The notes beneath the pieces were generated by a model. It saw only the letters and a list, made by a program, of their open reading frames with translations, was not told the origin of the DNA and did no database searches. This document shows, in pieces, positions 46,988-59,129 of a stretch of DNA of 64,000 bases. Within the stretch, counting starts at the first letter, position 1, and each line of letters begins with the position of its first letter. The stretch spans positions 80,752,442 to 80,816,441 of the forward strand of contig NC_133647.1 of the NCBI RefSeq assembly GCF_009905375.1, read 5' to 3'. A program made the position numbers and the translations under genes. The DNA is from Apium graveolens. Taxonomy: Eukaryota; Streptophyta; Magnoliopsida; Apiales; Apiaceae.

Positions 46988-49900
46988 TTAGTTGTCTTCT
47001 CTTCTGACTTCACCTTCTTCCAAATCTTGAAGCAATTCCTTGTCAAAAACACGATCCTTTTCTGAAGTGAAGCTTGCAGGTCTGACTGGTTGAACTCCAA
47101 CTGTCTTCAACTTATTCTTGAGTTGATTGTACCTTTTAACATTCTTCTCACAATAAGCTTGAATCAAGTCAGCAGCTTGAGTCTTCAACATGGATGAATA
47201 TCCAGCTGTTCTCAAATGATGTTCCATCCAGACCAGATGCTTAGCTGAGTAGTCTTTAAGAGATTGTACATCTAGCTGACAGATTTGAAGACAATCAGAC
47301 TTAAAGAATCTCACTTGATGAGGATTGTTGACCACTTGAGGACTAGCCCTGCTGGCAAACTCTTTAAGTCTTTCCCGAAGAACTTCATTCAACTCTGAGC
47401 TTCTTTTCACTTTGTTTAAAAGAACCCAAATCTCTGACAACGAACGATTCTCGAATAGATGAAGTGACACCTTGAATGATCCTTCACTCTGACTATATAC
47501 AAAAATGCTCATCTCATTTAGGGATCTATCAAAAGCAGCTGTGATCCTTGAGACTTCAGTCTTGATAGCATTCATGTACATGTCATTGTTAGGATTTGAT
47601 ATTTCCAGCTTGTCAAGAAGATGTAAGAACTGCCTATCATTGTTAGTGCATAGCTGAGGCATATCGAGTACTCTCCTAGCTTCATCCCACTTTACACCCA
47701 TCTTCAGTCTGACATCTCTTCTCCTTTCTTGAGCTTTAATGTCATGAAGACGTTGCTTCTGAAGAGTTTCTGTCCTTTGTATGTCTTTTCTCCTATCAAT
47801 GATCTGTGAGACCTTCTTGAGTTCAGCTTCTTTTCTTTGCATTTCTGACTGTTCTTTCTGAAATTCTTTCTCAAACCTAGGATCCACTGTATCTTCTTCT
47901 TCCCAATCTTCAAAATCACTTTCTTCTTCAGCTTCAAATAACCCATCTTTATCTTCCTGAACTGGTTCAGTGGGGATGTCAAAAATATCGAAGTCATCCT
48001 GTTCTCCACTGTAGTAGGCATCATCAGCCTTTCCTTTATCTCCAGCAGAAGTATCTTTTTCTTTCCCTTTGGAACTACTCCCTCCTTTCTTCTCCCCCTT
48101 AGTTGAGGGATCCTCTACAGACTTTCCTTTGAAACCTCCACCACTTCCAGAGCCTGATCCTCCACCAGACGGTCCTTCAAAATAAGCTCTTTGTTCTTCA
48201 TTAGGGCAATGAGAATTCTTGATCATGTAATATAAGTGCTTCATGCCTTCATTTAGATGTTCCATGCCCGTCTCTATCTTTACAAATCTTGAGTTGTCCA
48301 GTGAATGATTCATCTCAACGAGGTCTTCAAGAGAAGTCATTCTTGTATGTAGGGAGCAGAAGTTGGATATGTCATCAGTTGATAAGTTTGGAGTGTCCTG
48401 AATAGAATTGAGCTTTGGTATTACAGCAGTCTTTAAATCTGAGATGTCATTCCTTATGATCGCAAGCTGATTGTCGACAGAGGTGGAAGAAGAAGACCGT
48501 TCAACCACTTGTGCTTTGAATGCTTGAGCTTCAGCTTGACTTTTAACAAGTTCTTCTTTCAGTGCAGCAATCTGAGCTAACAGGTTGACAGTATCAGTGT
48601 CTGTGTGTGCTCTCACCTGAAGTTCACTCGTGTTTGGTTCACTCATCTCACGTGCATGTGTTTCTCTCAATATGATTGCTCGTGAGGAGTCTTCCAATTG
48701 CTGTTCTTGTGTACCTGCATTAAAAATCACCCTAGCCTCTTCAAGAGAGGTCAGTGGTGGTGCAATGGGAATTCGCGAGTCCCGATCCTCAGTCAATGCT
48801 ATCAAATCTTTTGGAATAGATGTCTGAATTGCTTCAGGGATAGATTGACCGAGTTGCCCTCCACTTTCTCCAGATAAATCTGCGAGTGGAGAATCCCATA
48901 AGGGAGCCAGAGTTGTTGGATCTGGGAGGGGAGAAAATGACTCTATTAAAGATGGCGGAGAGTCAGATTTTCCCTCTGAAGCATGTGAATGCTCTTCTGC
49001 CGTAACTATGGCAGGCACTGTAACCGACTCGACGTGCACTCCTCGCTGGGTGTCCTGAGTTTTATCTGGGGAAGTGTATGGTTCCATTGTGAGTAATGGA
49101 ATTGTGCTTGACTCAGTACAAGATGCCATGGCCCGATGGCGAATTTCAATAGATGCATCCTGTTGAGAGAATGCCTCTAGTAACTGTTCATTGGCCATTT
49201 CAAAGTCCATGTCCTGTTGGGAGGACAAGGATGGGCTTTCAGATGCCTCAGAATAGGTTTTTCTTTTCTTAGGAGGAGGCAGAGCTGAGGGTTCACTCAT
49301 ATTTAACATTGTACTACTTCCTAGTAATCTTCTGGGTAACATTTTAGACAGTGGGGGAGAGGGTGAGATAGAATGAGACTCTGTGTTTGGCTCTATGACC
49401 TGGGATTGAAGCTGTGGTTCTACAACTTCATGGTCAGCCCTATCAACCACTGAGGGTCTGTTAACAGAAGTAGGAAGAGAGTGAGAGTGAGGAGTTACTA
49501 CCTGTAATGGAAGAGCCTGGGTGGCTTGAACCACTGGAGGTTGAGGTTGCTGTTCATGGCCGGGAAGATTAAAAATAGGCAAGGGAATATAATTGGCCAT
49601 GAAAGCAGATACAAGTACTGGTACTTGCATAAATTTGAAGGTTGTGTCTTGGCGAGTGTAAATCTTTTTGCTAACTGGTGGGGGTTCAGTTACAGCAGAG
49701 TTAGCAAAAAGTGCTTTGTGTTCAGGGGTGAGTAGATGATCTGCTATGAGCATAAGAAAACGAGCATAGTAACATGATACCCTACGATTTGTAGAATGAT
49801 CACGTAAAGCAGAAGTTAGACGTCTCAAGAGAATGGGAAAAAGTAGTTTGCCAAAATTGATCCTTTGATTGAAAACAACCGCAAGACCAATATACTGCAG

Positions 49901-50371
49901 GGTGGAAGTAATGTTATGAAAATTAGATTTTGTACAGTTGGCAAACACTTTGGAAAGTGTATCGAAGAATATATCCCATTCAGACACCAAATTTGATTTA
50001 GAAAGTTTGGTTAAATTGATCACCCCCTGATAGTGAATGGCATTGAAAAAATTTGTGATATCATTTTCAGAGGGTAAATTACAGAAATTGTCTAGTGGAA
50101 AATTTAAAGCACGATTGACGACTGTTTCATCAACTACATACTGTGTGTTTTCGATGGTGAATGAAAAAGATTTTGAATCAACAGCCACAGTAGAAGTTGT
50201 GCAAATTAGTCTAAGTAGATCGACGTTTAAAATCACATTTGATTTAATAGCAGAGCTAACAATCGAATGATCATTTAAAAATCTAATCCAAGGCTTAAAT
50301 TTTTCAACATCACATCTTTCCGGATTGAAATAACCAACTTGATTATGCGCGACAATTTGGAAATTGAGAGC

Positions 50372-50374
<3 letters not shown>
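46988..50374 (-). CDS. C2 third ORF, 1128 codons, in env position, function unknown
   Basis: An uninterrupted ORF between pol and the 3' LTR on the element strand. The ATG at 50374 has a good context (AAAATGG). Residues about 1-270 look globular (RALNFPLDNFCNLPSENDIT, LLFPILLRRLTSALRDHS). About 270-590 is Ser/Pro-rich and probably disordered. About 595-625 is a likely coiled coil (LLAQIAALKEELVKSQAEAQ). A Gly/Ser stretch is near 735-747, a strongly acidic block near 790-830, a charged helix near 830-890, then a helical C-terminal part. I see no signal peptide, no membrane segment and no N-glycosylated ectodomain, so an envelope role is not supported. The N-terminal part may be related to plant transposon-associated proteins, but I cannot name a family with confidence. 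It has remained open for 3.4 kb, which implies selection or recent capture. Confidence 0.85.

Positions 50375-50377
<3 letters not shown>

Positions 50378-50428
<51 letters not shown>
50378..50428 (-). repeat. 51-base homopolymer directly before the third ORF
   Basis: The plus strand has 51 consecutive A, so element RNA would have U51 ending four bases before the ATG codon. Length may be affected by sequencing or assembly slippage. Its position could make it a polypyrimidine tract or a slippage site. Confidence 0.9.
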
Positions 50429-50430
<2 letters not shown>

Positions 50431-51684
50431 ATAATAATAAGACACAAGCTTATCAGAATTTTAAGAATAATATTAAGAAAATTCGAATTAATTAAATTAA
50501 TTTAATAATTCGAATTAAATTAATTATAATCAAAAAATTTAGACCGAAATGTATCTCGTTAAAATTCTTAACTCACAAGCACAATTTTGATAAACCAAAA
50601 GACACAAATCTGAAATTAAAATTAAAAAGGAATTTGAAGGGGCAAACTTATTTATAATAATTTTTATTTATTTAAGAAAATTTCAGCAGCACTTCTTTAT
50701 GTATATACTTGTATGTATATATCACAAAGTGATGATTAAGTGTGCTGAGTAAAAACTCGAGCAAAGAAATGAATCAGATTTTTGGTTTGGTTTTGATCTT
50801 GTTCGAGGAGAGAGAAGAGAGTAAAAGACTGTTAGAATTTTTCGAAAATGAACTGCTGTATTGAAAATGGTTGAAAACAAAGCAGTACAAGCCTTATATA
50901 ACAGCTGGTATGACAATCCGGGATTGTCATACCGATTGTCATACCAGGCAAAAAGAAGGAAAATAAAACAAATAAAAAGAGTATTAAAAATATAACTGGT
51001 ATGACAATCTGATAGTCATACCGATTGTCATACCAGTACAAAATAATTCTGATATTAATTTTATTACTGGCATGACAATCAATAGTCCTACCGATTGTCT
51101 TGCCAGTTATAAAATTAATCTGATATTTTAAAATAAGCAATCATTATATACTAAAATGATTTTCAGCAAGACAATTTCAATTGTCTTGCCGATAGTCTTT
51201 CTAGTATTAATATAAAATAACTATTAACATATTTATATTTTCAAGAATACTGAAATGATTTTCAGCAAGACAATTTTAATTGTCTTGCCGATAGTCTTTG
51301 CAGTATTAAAACAGAATGAATATGTACAGACAACTATTAATGTACTGAAACTTTATTTCAAAATAGTAAAACTAAAATAAAAACTTATAATTTTTACAGA
51401 AACAAAGATAATATATCAGAATTAATTATTTTTATTCCAAAAATAGATTTATGTAGAATTTTAGCAAATAAAATTCATAGAAAAATATCTTTAGAGGAAA
51501 TAAAATATTCTGAGATATTTTAAATTAACAAGTAGAGTAAATAACATAGATAAGATAATATATATTACATAGAAATAAGCAAGAAATATGATAAAATGAT
51601 AAAATAAATTTGCAAATGAATTTTTCATTTATGAAAAATTCATTTGTAAATTCATTCAAGAACAGATTCCAGATATTAATTAAA
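50429..51684 (-). other. C2 spacer between pol and the third ORF
   Basis: About 1.25 kb, AT-rich, without a convincing ORF. It holds five hairpin units between 50905 and 51304. The remaining sequence (51305-51684) is A/T-rich with no feature I can name. Confidence 0.7.
50905..51304 (-). repeat. Array of five hairpin units in the C2 spacer
   Basis: Units lie at 50905-50947, 50995-51036, 51066-51107, 51164-51204 and about 51263-51304. In the first, CTGGTATGACAATC is followed by GATTGTCATACC twice, the last one extended to a perfect 14-base inverted partner (GATTGTCATACCAG). Units 4 and 5 have changed arms, GCAAGACAAT with ATTGTCTTGC, which still pair. The design, one 5' arm and two competing 3' arms, is also in the LTR. 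Confidence 0.85.
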
Positions 51685-54600
51685 TTAATCACTAAAACTA
51701 TTTAACATGCCCAATTTACCAACTAATCTGGTAAATGTGGATTCGTCAAGTGGTTTAGTGAAAATATCTGCTATTTGTTCTTCTGTTGGAACAAAAAATA
51801 GTTCAACAGTACCATTCATGACGTGCTCTCTAATAAAATGATACCTGATGTCAATGTGCTTTGTCCTCGAGTGCTGCACAGGGTTGTTGGTGATGGCTAT
51901 TGCACTTGTATTGTCACATAAAATAGGAATCTTGTTCAATACAGAGCCATAGTCTCGTAGTTGGTTCCTAATCCACAAGATCTGAGCACAGCAGCTTCCA
52001 GCAGCAATATATTCAGCCTCGGCCGTTGAGTTGGAAACTGTTTGCTGTTTCTTGCTGTACCATGAGACTAGCCTGCTTCCTAAGAATTGACAACTTCCTG
52101 AGGTGCTTTTCCTATCAACAACACTTCCTGCATAATCTGAATCTGTATATCCGACAAGGTTAAAACCAGATTCTTTAGGGTACCAAATACCTAGATTTGG
52201 TGTTCCCTTAAGATATCTTAAGATTCGTTTAACAGCAACGAGATGAATATCTCTAGGATCCGCTTGGAACCTTGCACATAAACATGTAGCATACATAATA
52301 TCTGGTCTACTTGCAGTAAGATAGAGTAACGAGCCAATCATACCTCTGTAGCTTGTGACATCTACCTTAATGGAGTTTTCACATGGTCCAAGCTTGACAG
52401 CTGTAGTTGATGGAGTCCTTGCTGATGCAGAATCCTCTAGATTGTACTTTTTGAGGAGTTCCTTGAGATACTTGGATTGACAAATAAATGTTCCATCTAA
52501 CCTTTGATTTACTTGTAATCCAAGAAAGAACTTCAGCTCTCCCATCATGCTCATTTCAAACTTGCTGTGCATTAACTTAGCAAATCTCTTACAGAGATTA
52601 TCATTAGTAGACCCAAATATTATATCATCCACATAGACTTGGACTAATATAGTATCATTCTTATGTTTTTTAGAAAAGAGAGTTTTGTCTATGACACCTC
52701 TAATAAAGCTATTTTCAATAAGAAATTCAGAGAGAGTGTCATACCATTTTCTTGGTGACTGTTTTAGCCCATAGATAGCCTTGAAAAGAAAGAAGACAAA
52801 ATCCATATGATCTGGATCTTCAAAACCAGGAGGTTGCTCTACATATACCTCTTCATCCAACTTTCCATTCAGAAAGGCGCTCTTGACATCCATTTGATAA
52901 ACTTTAAAGTTTGAAAATGCTGCGAATGCCAGAAATATCCTTATGGCCTCAAGTCTAGCCACTGGAGCATAGGTTTCATCATAATCAATACCTTCAGCTT
53001 GAGAATACCCTTTAGCTACCAGTCTTGCCTTGTTTCTTGTAACCACACCATCTTCATCTAGTTTATTCCTGAATACCCACCTTGTACCAACAGCTTTCTT
53101 GTGTACAGGCCTAGGTACCAGTTTCCAGACTTGTTGACTTTCAAACTGATTGAGTTCATCTTGCATAGCAATCACCCAATCTGGATCAGTTAGTGCTTCT
53201 TCAATTTTCTTAGGTTCTATCTCAGAAAGAAATCCTGAGAACAGACACTCATTTTGAGTAGCACGTCTAGTTCTGACTCCAACATCTGGATCACCAATAA
53301 TCAACTCAAAAGGGTGAGCTTTATTCCAGACTGTCTGTCTTGGAAGATTTGATCTTGATGATTCGCCTTGAAATTCATTGTGATGTTGTGTCCTACTAGA
53401 TGATCCTTCAGCATCTCCCCCTGAGTTGTTGCCATGTTGACTTGAAGATTCTCCGTCAGTAGCAGTGGTATCTCCATTGTTTCCAGAGTTTCCATCACTA
53501 TTACCTTGAGTATTATCAGGATTAACAGGTTCTTCAACAGCAACAACCTCAGGTTCTTGACCATGTTCTGACTCTGAATCTGACATATCATCAAACTTCA
53601 GTTTCTCAGAAGGATCTTCAGTTTGGATACTAGGGAGTTTAGTGTCATCAAAAGTAACATTGACACTTTCAGTTACTTTGTGTTGATCAATGATATACAC
53701 TCTATATGATCTTCTTCCATATCCAACAAAAATACCCTCATATGCCTTTGCCTCGAACTTACCACGACGATCATCTCCATCCTTGAGCACGAAGCATCTG
53801 GCACCAAATACATGAAAGTATTTGATAGAAGGTTTCTGTTCATTCAAAATCTCATAAGGAGTTTTCATGAAGTCTTTGTTGATTAGAGTTCGATTCTGAG
53901 TATAACATGCAGTATTGACAGCTTCAGCCCAAAAGTACATTGGAAGACCTGATTCATTTAACATCGTTCTTGAAGCTTCAATCAATGTACGATTCTTCCT
54001 TTCTACCACTCCATTTTGCTGAGGGGTTCTAGGAGCTGAAAATTGTCTGGTAATCCCTTTGTCTGTACAGAATCCATTTAGAAGTGCATTCTTGAATTCT
54101 GTTCCATTATCTGACCTTATTGCTCTAACAGGGACGTTAGAATCTAACTCAATCATCTTGATATGATCAATCACAACTTGTGGTGTTTCATCCTTAGAGT
54201 GAAGAAATAAAACCCACGTATACTTGGAATAGTCATCAACTATCACAAGACAGTAACACTTCTTTGACATAGAAAGGATATTAACTGGTCCAAATAAATC
54301 CATGTGCAATAATTGCAGAACACCAGTTATGGAAGATGTGTCAGTGCCTTTGTGACTTGCTTTCTTTGACTTTCCTTTCTGGCAAGCCTCACATAGTCCT
54401 TCTGGAGAGAATTCCAGCTGAGGCAGACCTCTTACCAGTTCTCTTTTGACAAGAGAATTCATTGTCTTGAAATTGAGATGGGAAAGTCTCTTGTGCCATA
54501 GCCAACTCTCATTTGACGATGCTTTTGCATAGAAACAATTGACTTCAAGATTGCTTCCAGAGTTCATGTCAGCTACGAACAGATTTCCTTTCCGTATTCC

Positions 54601-55044
54601 CATTAAGGAGGGTTTTTCACTTTTCTTGTGCAGAATCTGACACTTCAGCTTGTCGAATAAAACATTGTAGCCGTTGTCACAGAACTGACTAATGCTAAGC
54701 AGATTGTGTTCAAGTCCTTGCACAAGATATACATTTTCAATGATAACATTTCCAGCTTGCAAACAGCCATATCCCTCCGTTAAACCTTTGCTGTTATCTC
54801 CAAAGGTAACCACTGGGCCAGCTTTCTCAACCACATTTGATAGCAGGGCTCTATCTCCGGTCATATGTCTTGACGATCCACTGTCAAGAATCCACACTAC
54901 CGGTTGTACCTGTTTAATGCCCTGCAATACAAATGGATTAGAACTTCTTCGGAACCCAAGCTTGGCTGGGTCCGGCATACTTGTAAAATTGGCCTTTATC
55001 AGGCAAAACAACATTCTTAATTTCACTATTCTCAACATTCTCAA
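51685..55044 (-). CDS. C2 pol: protease, integrase, reverse transcriptase, RNase H
   Basis: A 1119-codon open frame. Aspartic protease [10 protein letters not shown] starts at residue 54. The pre-integrase zinc region (HKRLSHLNF ... [11 protein letters not shown]) follows near 190-225. The integrase core has D249 (HMDLFGPV), D312 (IRSDNGTEF) and E348 (GVVERKNR), D,D-35-E spacing. Reverse transcriptase has YVDD at 804-807 and FGSTN after it. RNase H ends with [14 protein letters not shown] and [10 protein letters not shown]. No stop or missing catalytic residue is seen. The listed ATG is not the natural start, since pol of this clade is made as a gag-pol fusion; here pol is one base out of frame with gag and overlaps it by 107 bp. 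Confidence 0.95.
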   Translation of the reverse strand: MRMLRIVKLRMLFCLIKANFTSMPDPAKLGFRRSSNPFVLQGIKQVQPVVWILDSGSSRHMTGDRALLSNVVEKAGPVVTFGDNSKGLTEGYGCLQAGNVIIENVYLVQGLEHNLLSISQFCDNGYNVLFDKLKCQILHKKSEKPSLMGIRKGNLFVADMNSGSNLEVNCFYAKASSNESWLWHKRLSHLNFKTMNSLVKRELVRGLPQLEFSPEGLCEACQKGKSKKASHKGTDTSSITGVLQLLHMDLFGPVNILSMSKKCYCLVIVDDYSKYTWVLFLHSKDETPQVVIDHIKMIELDSNVPVRAIRSDNGTEFKNALLNGFCTDKGITRQFSAPRTPQQNGVVERKNRTLIEASRTMLNESGLPMYFWAEAVNTACYTQNRTLINKDFMKTPYEILNEQKPSIKYFHVFGARCFVLKDGDDRRGKFEAKAYEGIFVGYGRRSYRVYIIDQHKVTESVNVTFDDTKLPSIQTEDPSEKLKFDDMSDSESEHGQEPEVVAVEEPVNPDNTQGNSDGNSGNNGDTTATDGESSSQHGNNSGGDAEGSSSRTQHHNEFQGESSRSNLPRQTVWNKAHPFELIIGDPDVGVRTRRATQNECLFSGFLSEIEPKKIEEALTDPDWVIAMQDELNQFESQQVWKLVPRPVHKKAVGTRWVFRNKLDEDGVVTRNKARLVAKGYSQAEGIDYDETYAPVARLEAIRIFLAFAAFSNFKVYQMDVKSAFLNGKLDEEVYVEQPPGFEDPDHMDFVFFLFKAIYGLKQSPRKWYDTLSEFLIENSFIRGVIDKTLFSKKHKNDTILVQVYVDDIIFGSTNDNLCKRFAKLMHSKFEMSMMGELKFFLGLQVNQRLDGTFICQSKYLKELLKKYNLEDSASARTPSTTAVKLGPCENSIKVDVTSYRGMIGSLLYLTASRPDIMYATCLCARFQADPRDIHLVAVKRILRYLKGTPNLGIWYPKESGFNLVGYTDSDYAGSVVDRKSTSGSCQFLGSRLVSWYSKKQQTVSNSTAEAEYIAAGSCCAQILWIRNQLRDYGSVLNKIPILCDNTSAIAITNNPVQHSRTKHIDIRYHFIREHVMNGTVELFFVPTEEQIADIFTKPLDESTFTRLVGKLGMLNSFSD

Positions 55045-57214
55045 TGACTGAACATTTGACCTTTAAAACAGCCTTATCAGATTTATGTTTAGGCTTAGGC
55101 ACAAATGTCTCCTTTCTAACTTTAGGAGGACTAGCAGTCTTAGACCTATCATGCTTTCTATTATTCACATGCTGACGAGGAGTAGTCTTATCATTAGAAG
55201 CATGCTTACCATTAAAATAAGCAAACAACAGATTAAAAGCACAAGACATACAATCAGGAACACCACATGCTTTATGAGAAGGATTAACAATAGGCAACTT
55301 ATGCATGGTAGACATGGCATTTGTGCTATCCAACTCATGTGTGTCTGAGTTAGTCTCAGTTGCTTTCACAACCTTGACTGGAACTTTTGACACACTTGAC
55401 TTGGAGACAGTTTTCCCATTAGCATTATCTTCAGCACGAATTTCTTCTTGAATAATAAAAGAAGTCTCATCAAATGGTTCAGCAATTGATTCCTTATAGA
55501 GGGGTTCATCAACACCCTTAAGCACATGTGGTACTTCCCTGCCTTTAGCACATACATGAGGAGGGGAGTTTATGCCTAATTTTCCAATAGCAGCATTGTA
55601 ATCATAACCTATTCCATGTGTTTGATTAACAGCTTGCTTATTGTAAAACTCTTTGGACTTCGAACAAGAATTAAAGTAAGCTTTAACCTTAGCCTCAAGA
55701 CCGGTGATCTTGTCTTTGAGAATAGTTTCTAGTTGTCTATAACAGTCAACTCTATTCTCTAGAAAAGATACTTGGTCTTTAAGTTTATCTTGATTAATGT
55801 GCACAAGTCTTAATTCATTGACCTCTTTCTCAAGGTCTTTGATTTGTTGATTTAACAATTCATTATCACGACGAGCACAATCTAAGTTACCTCTTAGATG
55901 ATAAACCATTTCAGCATCAGAAAGTTTTACCTCTTTTCTTGACGATGAGGTGCTTGCATCACTAGCCATGAGAGCAAGATTCCCAACTTCTTCATCTTCA
56001 CTGTCAGTATCATCCCAACTTCTTCCCTTTGCCAGGTACGCCCTTTCAGATTTACTCTTCTGATTAGAATCATAAGAGTTCTTCCTTGCCTGTTTTGGCT
56101 TTCTGCATTCTGTGGCAAAGTGTCCCAACTCATTACAGTTGAAGCATCGGATGGTGCTTCGATCAACCATCCCTGTTTTATACCCACCACTGCTGGTGTT
56201 AGAGGATGAAGATCCACCTTTCTGGAATCTGTTGTAGTTGGACTTGTACTTGAACTTGGGATTCCTTTTGAATCTGACATTTGAGAATCTCTTGACAATC
56301 AGGGCCATTGACTCATTCTCCAATTGCTCCAGTTCTTCCAAGGAATAATAATCATCTCCTGATTGATTGGTAGTAGGAGAATCAAATTCTGCTACTATAA
56401 CATTGTCTTCAACCTTGGAAGACTGTACCATTCTGTCTGACTGTTGAGATTGTTGTTGATATAGTGGTTGTTGTTGTTGTTGTTCATCAGCTACCAGAGC
56501 AGTAGACGTGCTGACCACCCTTCCTTTCCCGTAAACCTCCTTCTGCTGAATCTGCTCCAACTCATAAGTCTTTAACACACCATAGAGCCTTTCCAAAGAA
56601 ATCTCACTCAGATCTCTTGCTTCTCTTATGGCAGTGATTCTATGTTCGAGATGAGTTGGCAGTGTCAAAAGGAACTTTTTGTTGACCTCCCTGATGGAAT
56701 AGTATTTACCATTAATATTCAGGTTATTGATCAATGCATTGTACCTCTCAAACACTTCAGTGATTCCTTCTCCTGGATTGGATTTAAAGTATTCATACTC
56801 AGAGGTTAGGATTTCTAGTTTGTTCTCCCTAACTTCCTCTGTGCCTTCATTAATAATCTCGATAGTTTCCCAGATATGTTTGGAATCTTTACAATTCATC
56901 ACATGTCTATTCATTAGGGGATTAAGGGAATCTACTAAGATTAATTGAAGGCTAGCATCCAGGGAAGCTTCTTCTATTTCAGCAGGAGAGAAGTCCTCAG
57001 GATCCTTCACATAAGTTCTCGCTTGGGTGATCACCACATCATTCTCTATTACCTCTGGTTCAATAACCATAGGAATTTTTGGACCCTTCTTCAACAATTG
57101 CAAATATTTGGGATTAGCAACCTGTAAAAACAGTAGCATCTTCTTCTTCCACATCACATAATTTTCTTTATCGAAAAGTGGAATTTTAACGGTTCCAACT
57201 TTTTGTGTAGTCAT
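54938..57214 (-). CDS. C2 gag
   Basis: Start chosen at 57214 ([19 protein letters not shown]), 15 codons inside the longest frame, because copia gag proteins begin close to this motif and the extra N-terminal residues look like leader translation. The copia gag domain is seen in [24 protein letters not shown] and [14 protein letters not shown] Gln-rich stretch, the zinc knuckle [14 protein letters not shown] (residues 372-385 of the longest frame), a coiled coil ([18 protein letters not shown]) and a basic C-terminal part follow. It ends at a TAA (54938-54940) right after WVPKKF, where the pol frame takes over one base out of register. Confidence 0.93.
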   Translation of the reverse strand: MTTQKVGTVKIPLFDKENYVMWKKKMLLFLQVANPKYLQLLKKGPKIPMVIEPEVIENDVVITQARTYVKDPEDFSPAEIEEASLDASLQLILVDSLNPLMNRHVMNCKDSKHIWETIEIINEGTEEVRENKLEILTSEYEYFKSNPGEGITEVFERYNALINNLNINGKYYSIREVNKKFLLTLPTHLEHRITAIREARDLSEISLERLYGVLKTYELEQIQQKEVYGKGRVVSTSTALVADEQQQQQPLYQQQSQQSDRMVQSSKVEDNVIVAEFDSPTTNQSGDDYYSLEELEQLENESMALIVKRFSNVRFKRNPKFKYKSNYNRFQKGGSSSSNTSSGGYKTGMVDRSTIRCFNCNELGHFATECRKPKQARKNSYDSNQKSKSERAYLAKGRSWDDTDSEDEEVGNLALMASDASTSSSRKEVKLSDAEMVYHLRGNLDCARRDNELLNQQIKDLEKEVNELRLVHINQDKLKDQVSFLENRVDCYRQLETILKDKITGLEAKVKAYFNSCSKSKEFYNKQAVNQTHGIGYDYNAAIGKLGINSPPHVCAKGREVPHVLKGVDEPLYKESIAEPFDETSFIIQEEIRAEDNANGKTVSKSSVSKVPVKVVKATETNSDTHELDSTNAMSTMHKLPIVNPSHKACGVPDCMSCAFNLLFAYFNGKHASNDKTTPRQHVNNRKHDRSKTASPPKVRKETFVPKPKHKSDKAVLKVKCSVIENVENSEIKNVVLPDKGQFYKYAGPSQAWVPKKF

Positions 57215-57296
57215 AATGAATTTTTGAGTGAATAAAAATTCAAGAAGTGAAAGAAACACAAAAGTCTAGGATCTTGATTTGTACGTTAATCAGAAG

Positions 57297-57308
57297 GCTC
57301 TGATACCA
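57297..57308 (-). promoter_or_regulatory. C2 primer-binding site, initiator Met tRNA
   Basis: The minus strand reads TGGTATCAGAGC three bases after the LTR end, a perfect match to the form in G1 and G4. Confidence 0.95.
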
Positions 57309-57310
57309 AT

Positions 57311-58624
57311 TGTTAGGTCCCAATTTGTTTGTAGAAGGGGGGGTTGAATGCAAACAATACCGTTTCGTCTAATAAAATGCGGAATAAAATTGTGAAACAA
57401 AATTCAAGTTAAATAAAACTTTTATTAAACTTGAAAGGTGTTACAACTACGGTATCGATTACAAGGGATTAATCTCAAATCAATTATTACAAATTTAGAA
57501 TAAATTCGACATGAACTTTTTCTATTTTTGTAATTAAAAGATCAAATGCTAAAAGCGATTTGAGATTAAGTTCTAGGGATTTTAATCCGCTAGATTGATA
57601 TACAGGAACAAGATAAGTAATTCTAGTGGTTTGGATTTAACATTAACAAACTAGAATATTTGATCTTGAATAAGCAGATGGATGATGAAATATTTTTCTT
57701 TTGTTCTCTGCTTTTATCTTGTTCTATATGTTGCTGCTCTGTCTTTTTGGATGATATGATCTTCTGCTTCTTTTTCTCTTTTGAAGTAAACAGCCGAATG
57801 CAAATGAACTGCAATGACAATCCTTTGAACCAGCATGACTTTCGGTATGACAATTGATTGTCATACCGATTGTCACATAAGTACAATTCAGATTGTCTTG
57901 CAAAGATTAATAACAGATTTTTAAACTAATAAAAATTCTAACAAGACAATCAAATGAATTAGCATGACTTTCGGTATGACTATTGATTGTCATACCGATT
58001 GTCATACTAATACAATAAGTTTGCCTTGTTCCAATTTAAATAGATTTTAAACCAATTAAAATTCTGTAATTCCTTAATATTAATTCTAAATTAATTAATC
58101 AATTTAATTCAATTAATTAATAAATTAATCCTTGCAGATATAATTTATTTTCTTAATTAAATTATATGACTTAATTAATTAATGGAGAATTAATACTAAC
58201 CCTGAGCAGCAACCATTCTTCTGACAATCTTCTGAAAGTCACTGAGACTTATGAATCAATTCCGTCACTTCAATGCTGACACTCGATGTACTGTCTGGTT
58301 CATGAGTGACTAACTTTTGTGACGTTTCTTCATGTCTTGACTTTGTTGTTCTGATTGAATCCTTGTAATAAATGATACCTTGACGAGATCTCTGTCACTT
58401 GATTAAATCCACGATCTTGATTTATATCACTGAGGCATGATCAAATTCTTGAACTTCTTCCAGTGAATCTTCAAGTCTGCAGATGAACAATGTTTCTTTA
58501 TTCTTTGACAGATGTTACTTTGTGAGATCTCTCTGATGCTTGATCCACTATTTACTTATTACATTCTTATTTGAGTTGAGTTAAATACTCGAATAAACGA
58601 GTAGGCTATGACATATGCCTTTCA
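57311..58624 (-). repeat. C2 5' LTR, 1314 bp
   Basis: Identical by eye to the 3' LTR at 45412-46725, including both hairpin units (57843-57876 and 57970-58009). It carries the promoter of the element on the minus strand; I could not pick a TATA box with confidence. Confidence 0.97.
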
Positions 58625-58629
58625 GATAC
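58625..58629. repeat. C2 target-site duplication, right copy
   Basis: GATAC, identical to 45407-45411. The G4 LTR continues directly after it. Confidence 0.95.
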
Positions 58630-59113
58630 TTATATTATTGTTATCACTATATATTATCTTGCGAGCTGTAAGGCTCACTCTTGCTTTATTTCTTCATCAC
58701 ACAACAACAGTTAGGAAAGATGGCCAGACTCCAGCAGACCCAGCGCAAGCGCGTGGGAAGCGTCCCGCGTCTTCCCGATGATGTTGTGGCTGCTATAGCT
58801 GCAGAGGTAGATCTATTGGTAGATCAGGCATTCTATTTTTGAGAATCAATTATGTATAATTATAACTTGTGACAGATAATGGCAATTAACTGTAAATTTA
58901 TCAAGTAATCATTTTGGGTTGTAATAATTTTAAATTGTGGATTCAAAGACTTGTACTTATTTAAATTTCATCTCTGAGACTATAACGGGTTGTGGTGTGT
59001 GTTAGTGTGGGGTCACAGCATAAGGTTATTTATTATTAATTAAGTGAAGTGATATTGTGGAAAGAAAGACCGTGACGACCCGGATCCCCGACCCCGGATC
59101 TGGGGGTGTTACA
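58630..59113 (+). repeat. G4 5' LTR, right part
   Basis: The LTR resumes after C2 and ends at 59113 in ATCTGGGGGTGTTACA, the same end as in G1. Together with the left part the LTR is about 4.18 kb. Confidence 0.92.
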
Positions 59114-59117
59114 GAAA

Positions 59118-59129
59118 TGGTATCAGAGC
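59118..59129 (+). promoter_or_regulatory. G4 primer-binding site, initiator Met tRNA
   Basis: TGGTATCAGAGC four bases after the LTR end, identical in spacing and sequence to G1. Confidence 0.92.

Larger units (their letters stand above)
45412..58624 (-). mobile_element. C2: full-length Ty1/copia SIRE/Maximus-type element with a third ORF, very young
   Basis: 13213 bp on the minus strand, bounded by identical 1314-bp LTRs and a GATAC target duplication. Order from the 5' end: LTR (57311-58624), primer site, gag, pol, a spacer with hairpin repeats, a 51-base poly-T run, a 1128-codon third ORF, polypurine tract, 3' LTR (45412-46725). I saw no difference between the LTRs, so insertion is very recent. 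Gag and pol are each open, but in frames one base apart. SIRE/Maximus assignment rests on [11 protein letters not shown], size, the third ORF position and LTR style. Confidence 0.95.

Noticed and set aside
46988..50374. Envelope gene call for the third ORF
   Set aside because: No signal peptide, no transmembrane segment and no cysteine-rich ectodomain seen; position alone is not enough.
50905..51304. CRISPR-like array
   Set aside because: Units are palindromic, diverge in sequence, vary in spacing and lie in a plant retrotransposon; no cas-like genes.
59118..59129. tRNA gene remnant at TGGTATCAGAGC
   Set aside because: The 12 bases are the primer-binding site; no cloverleaf can be drawn around it. 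The same holds at 7049, 22735 and 57297.
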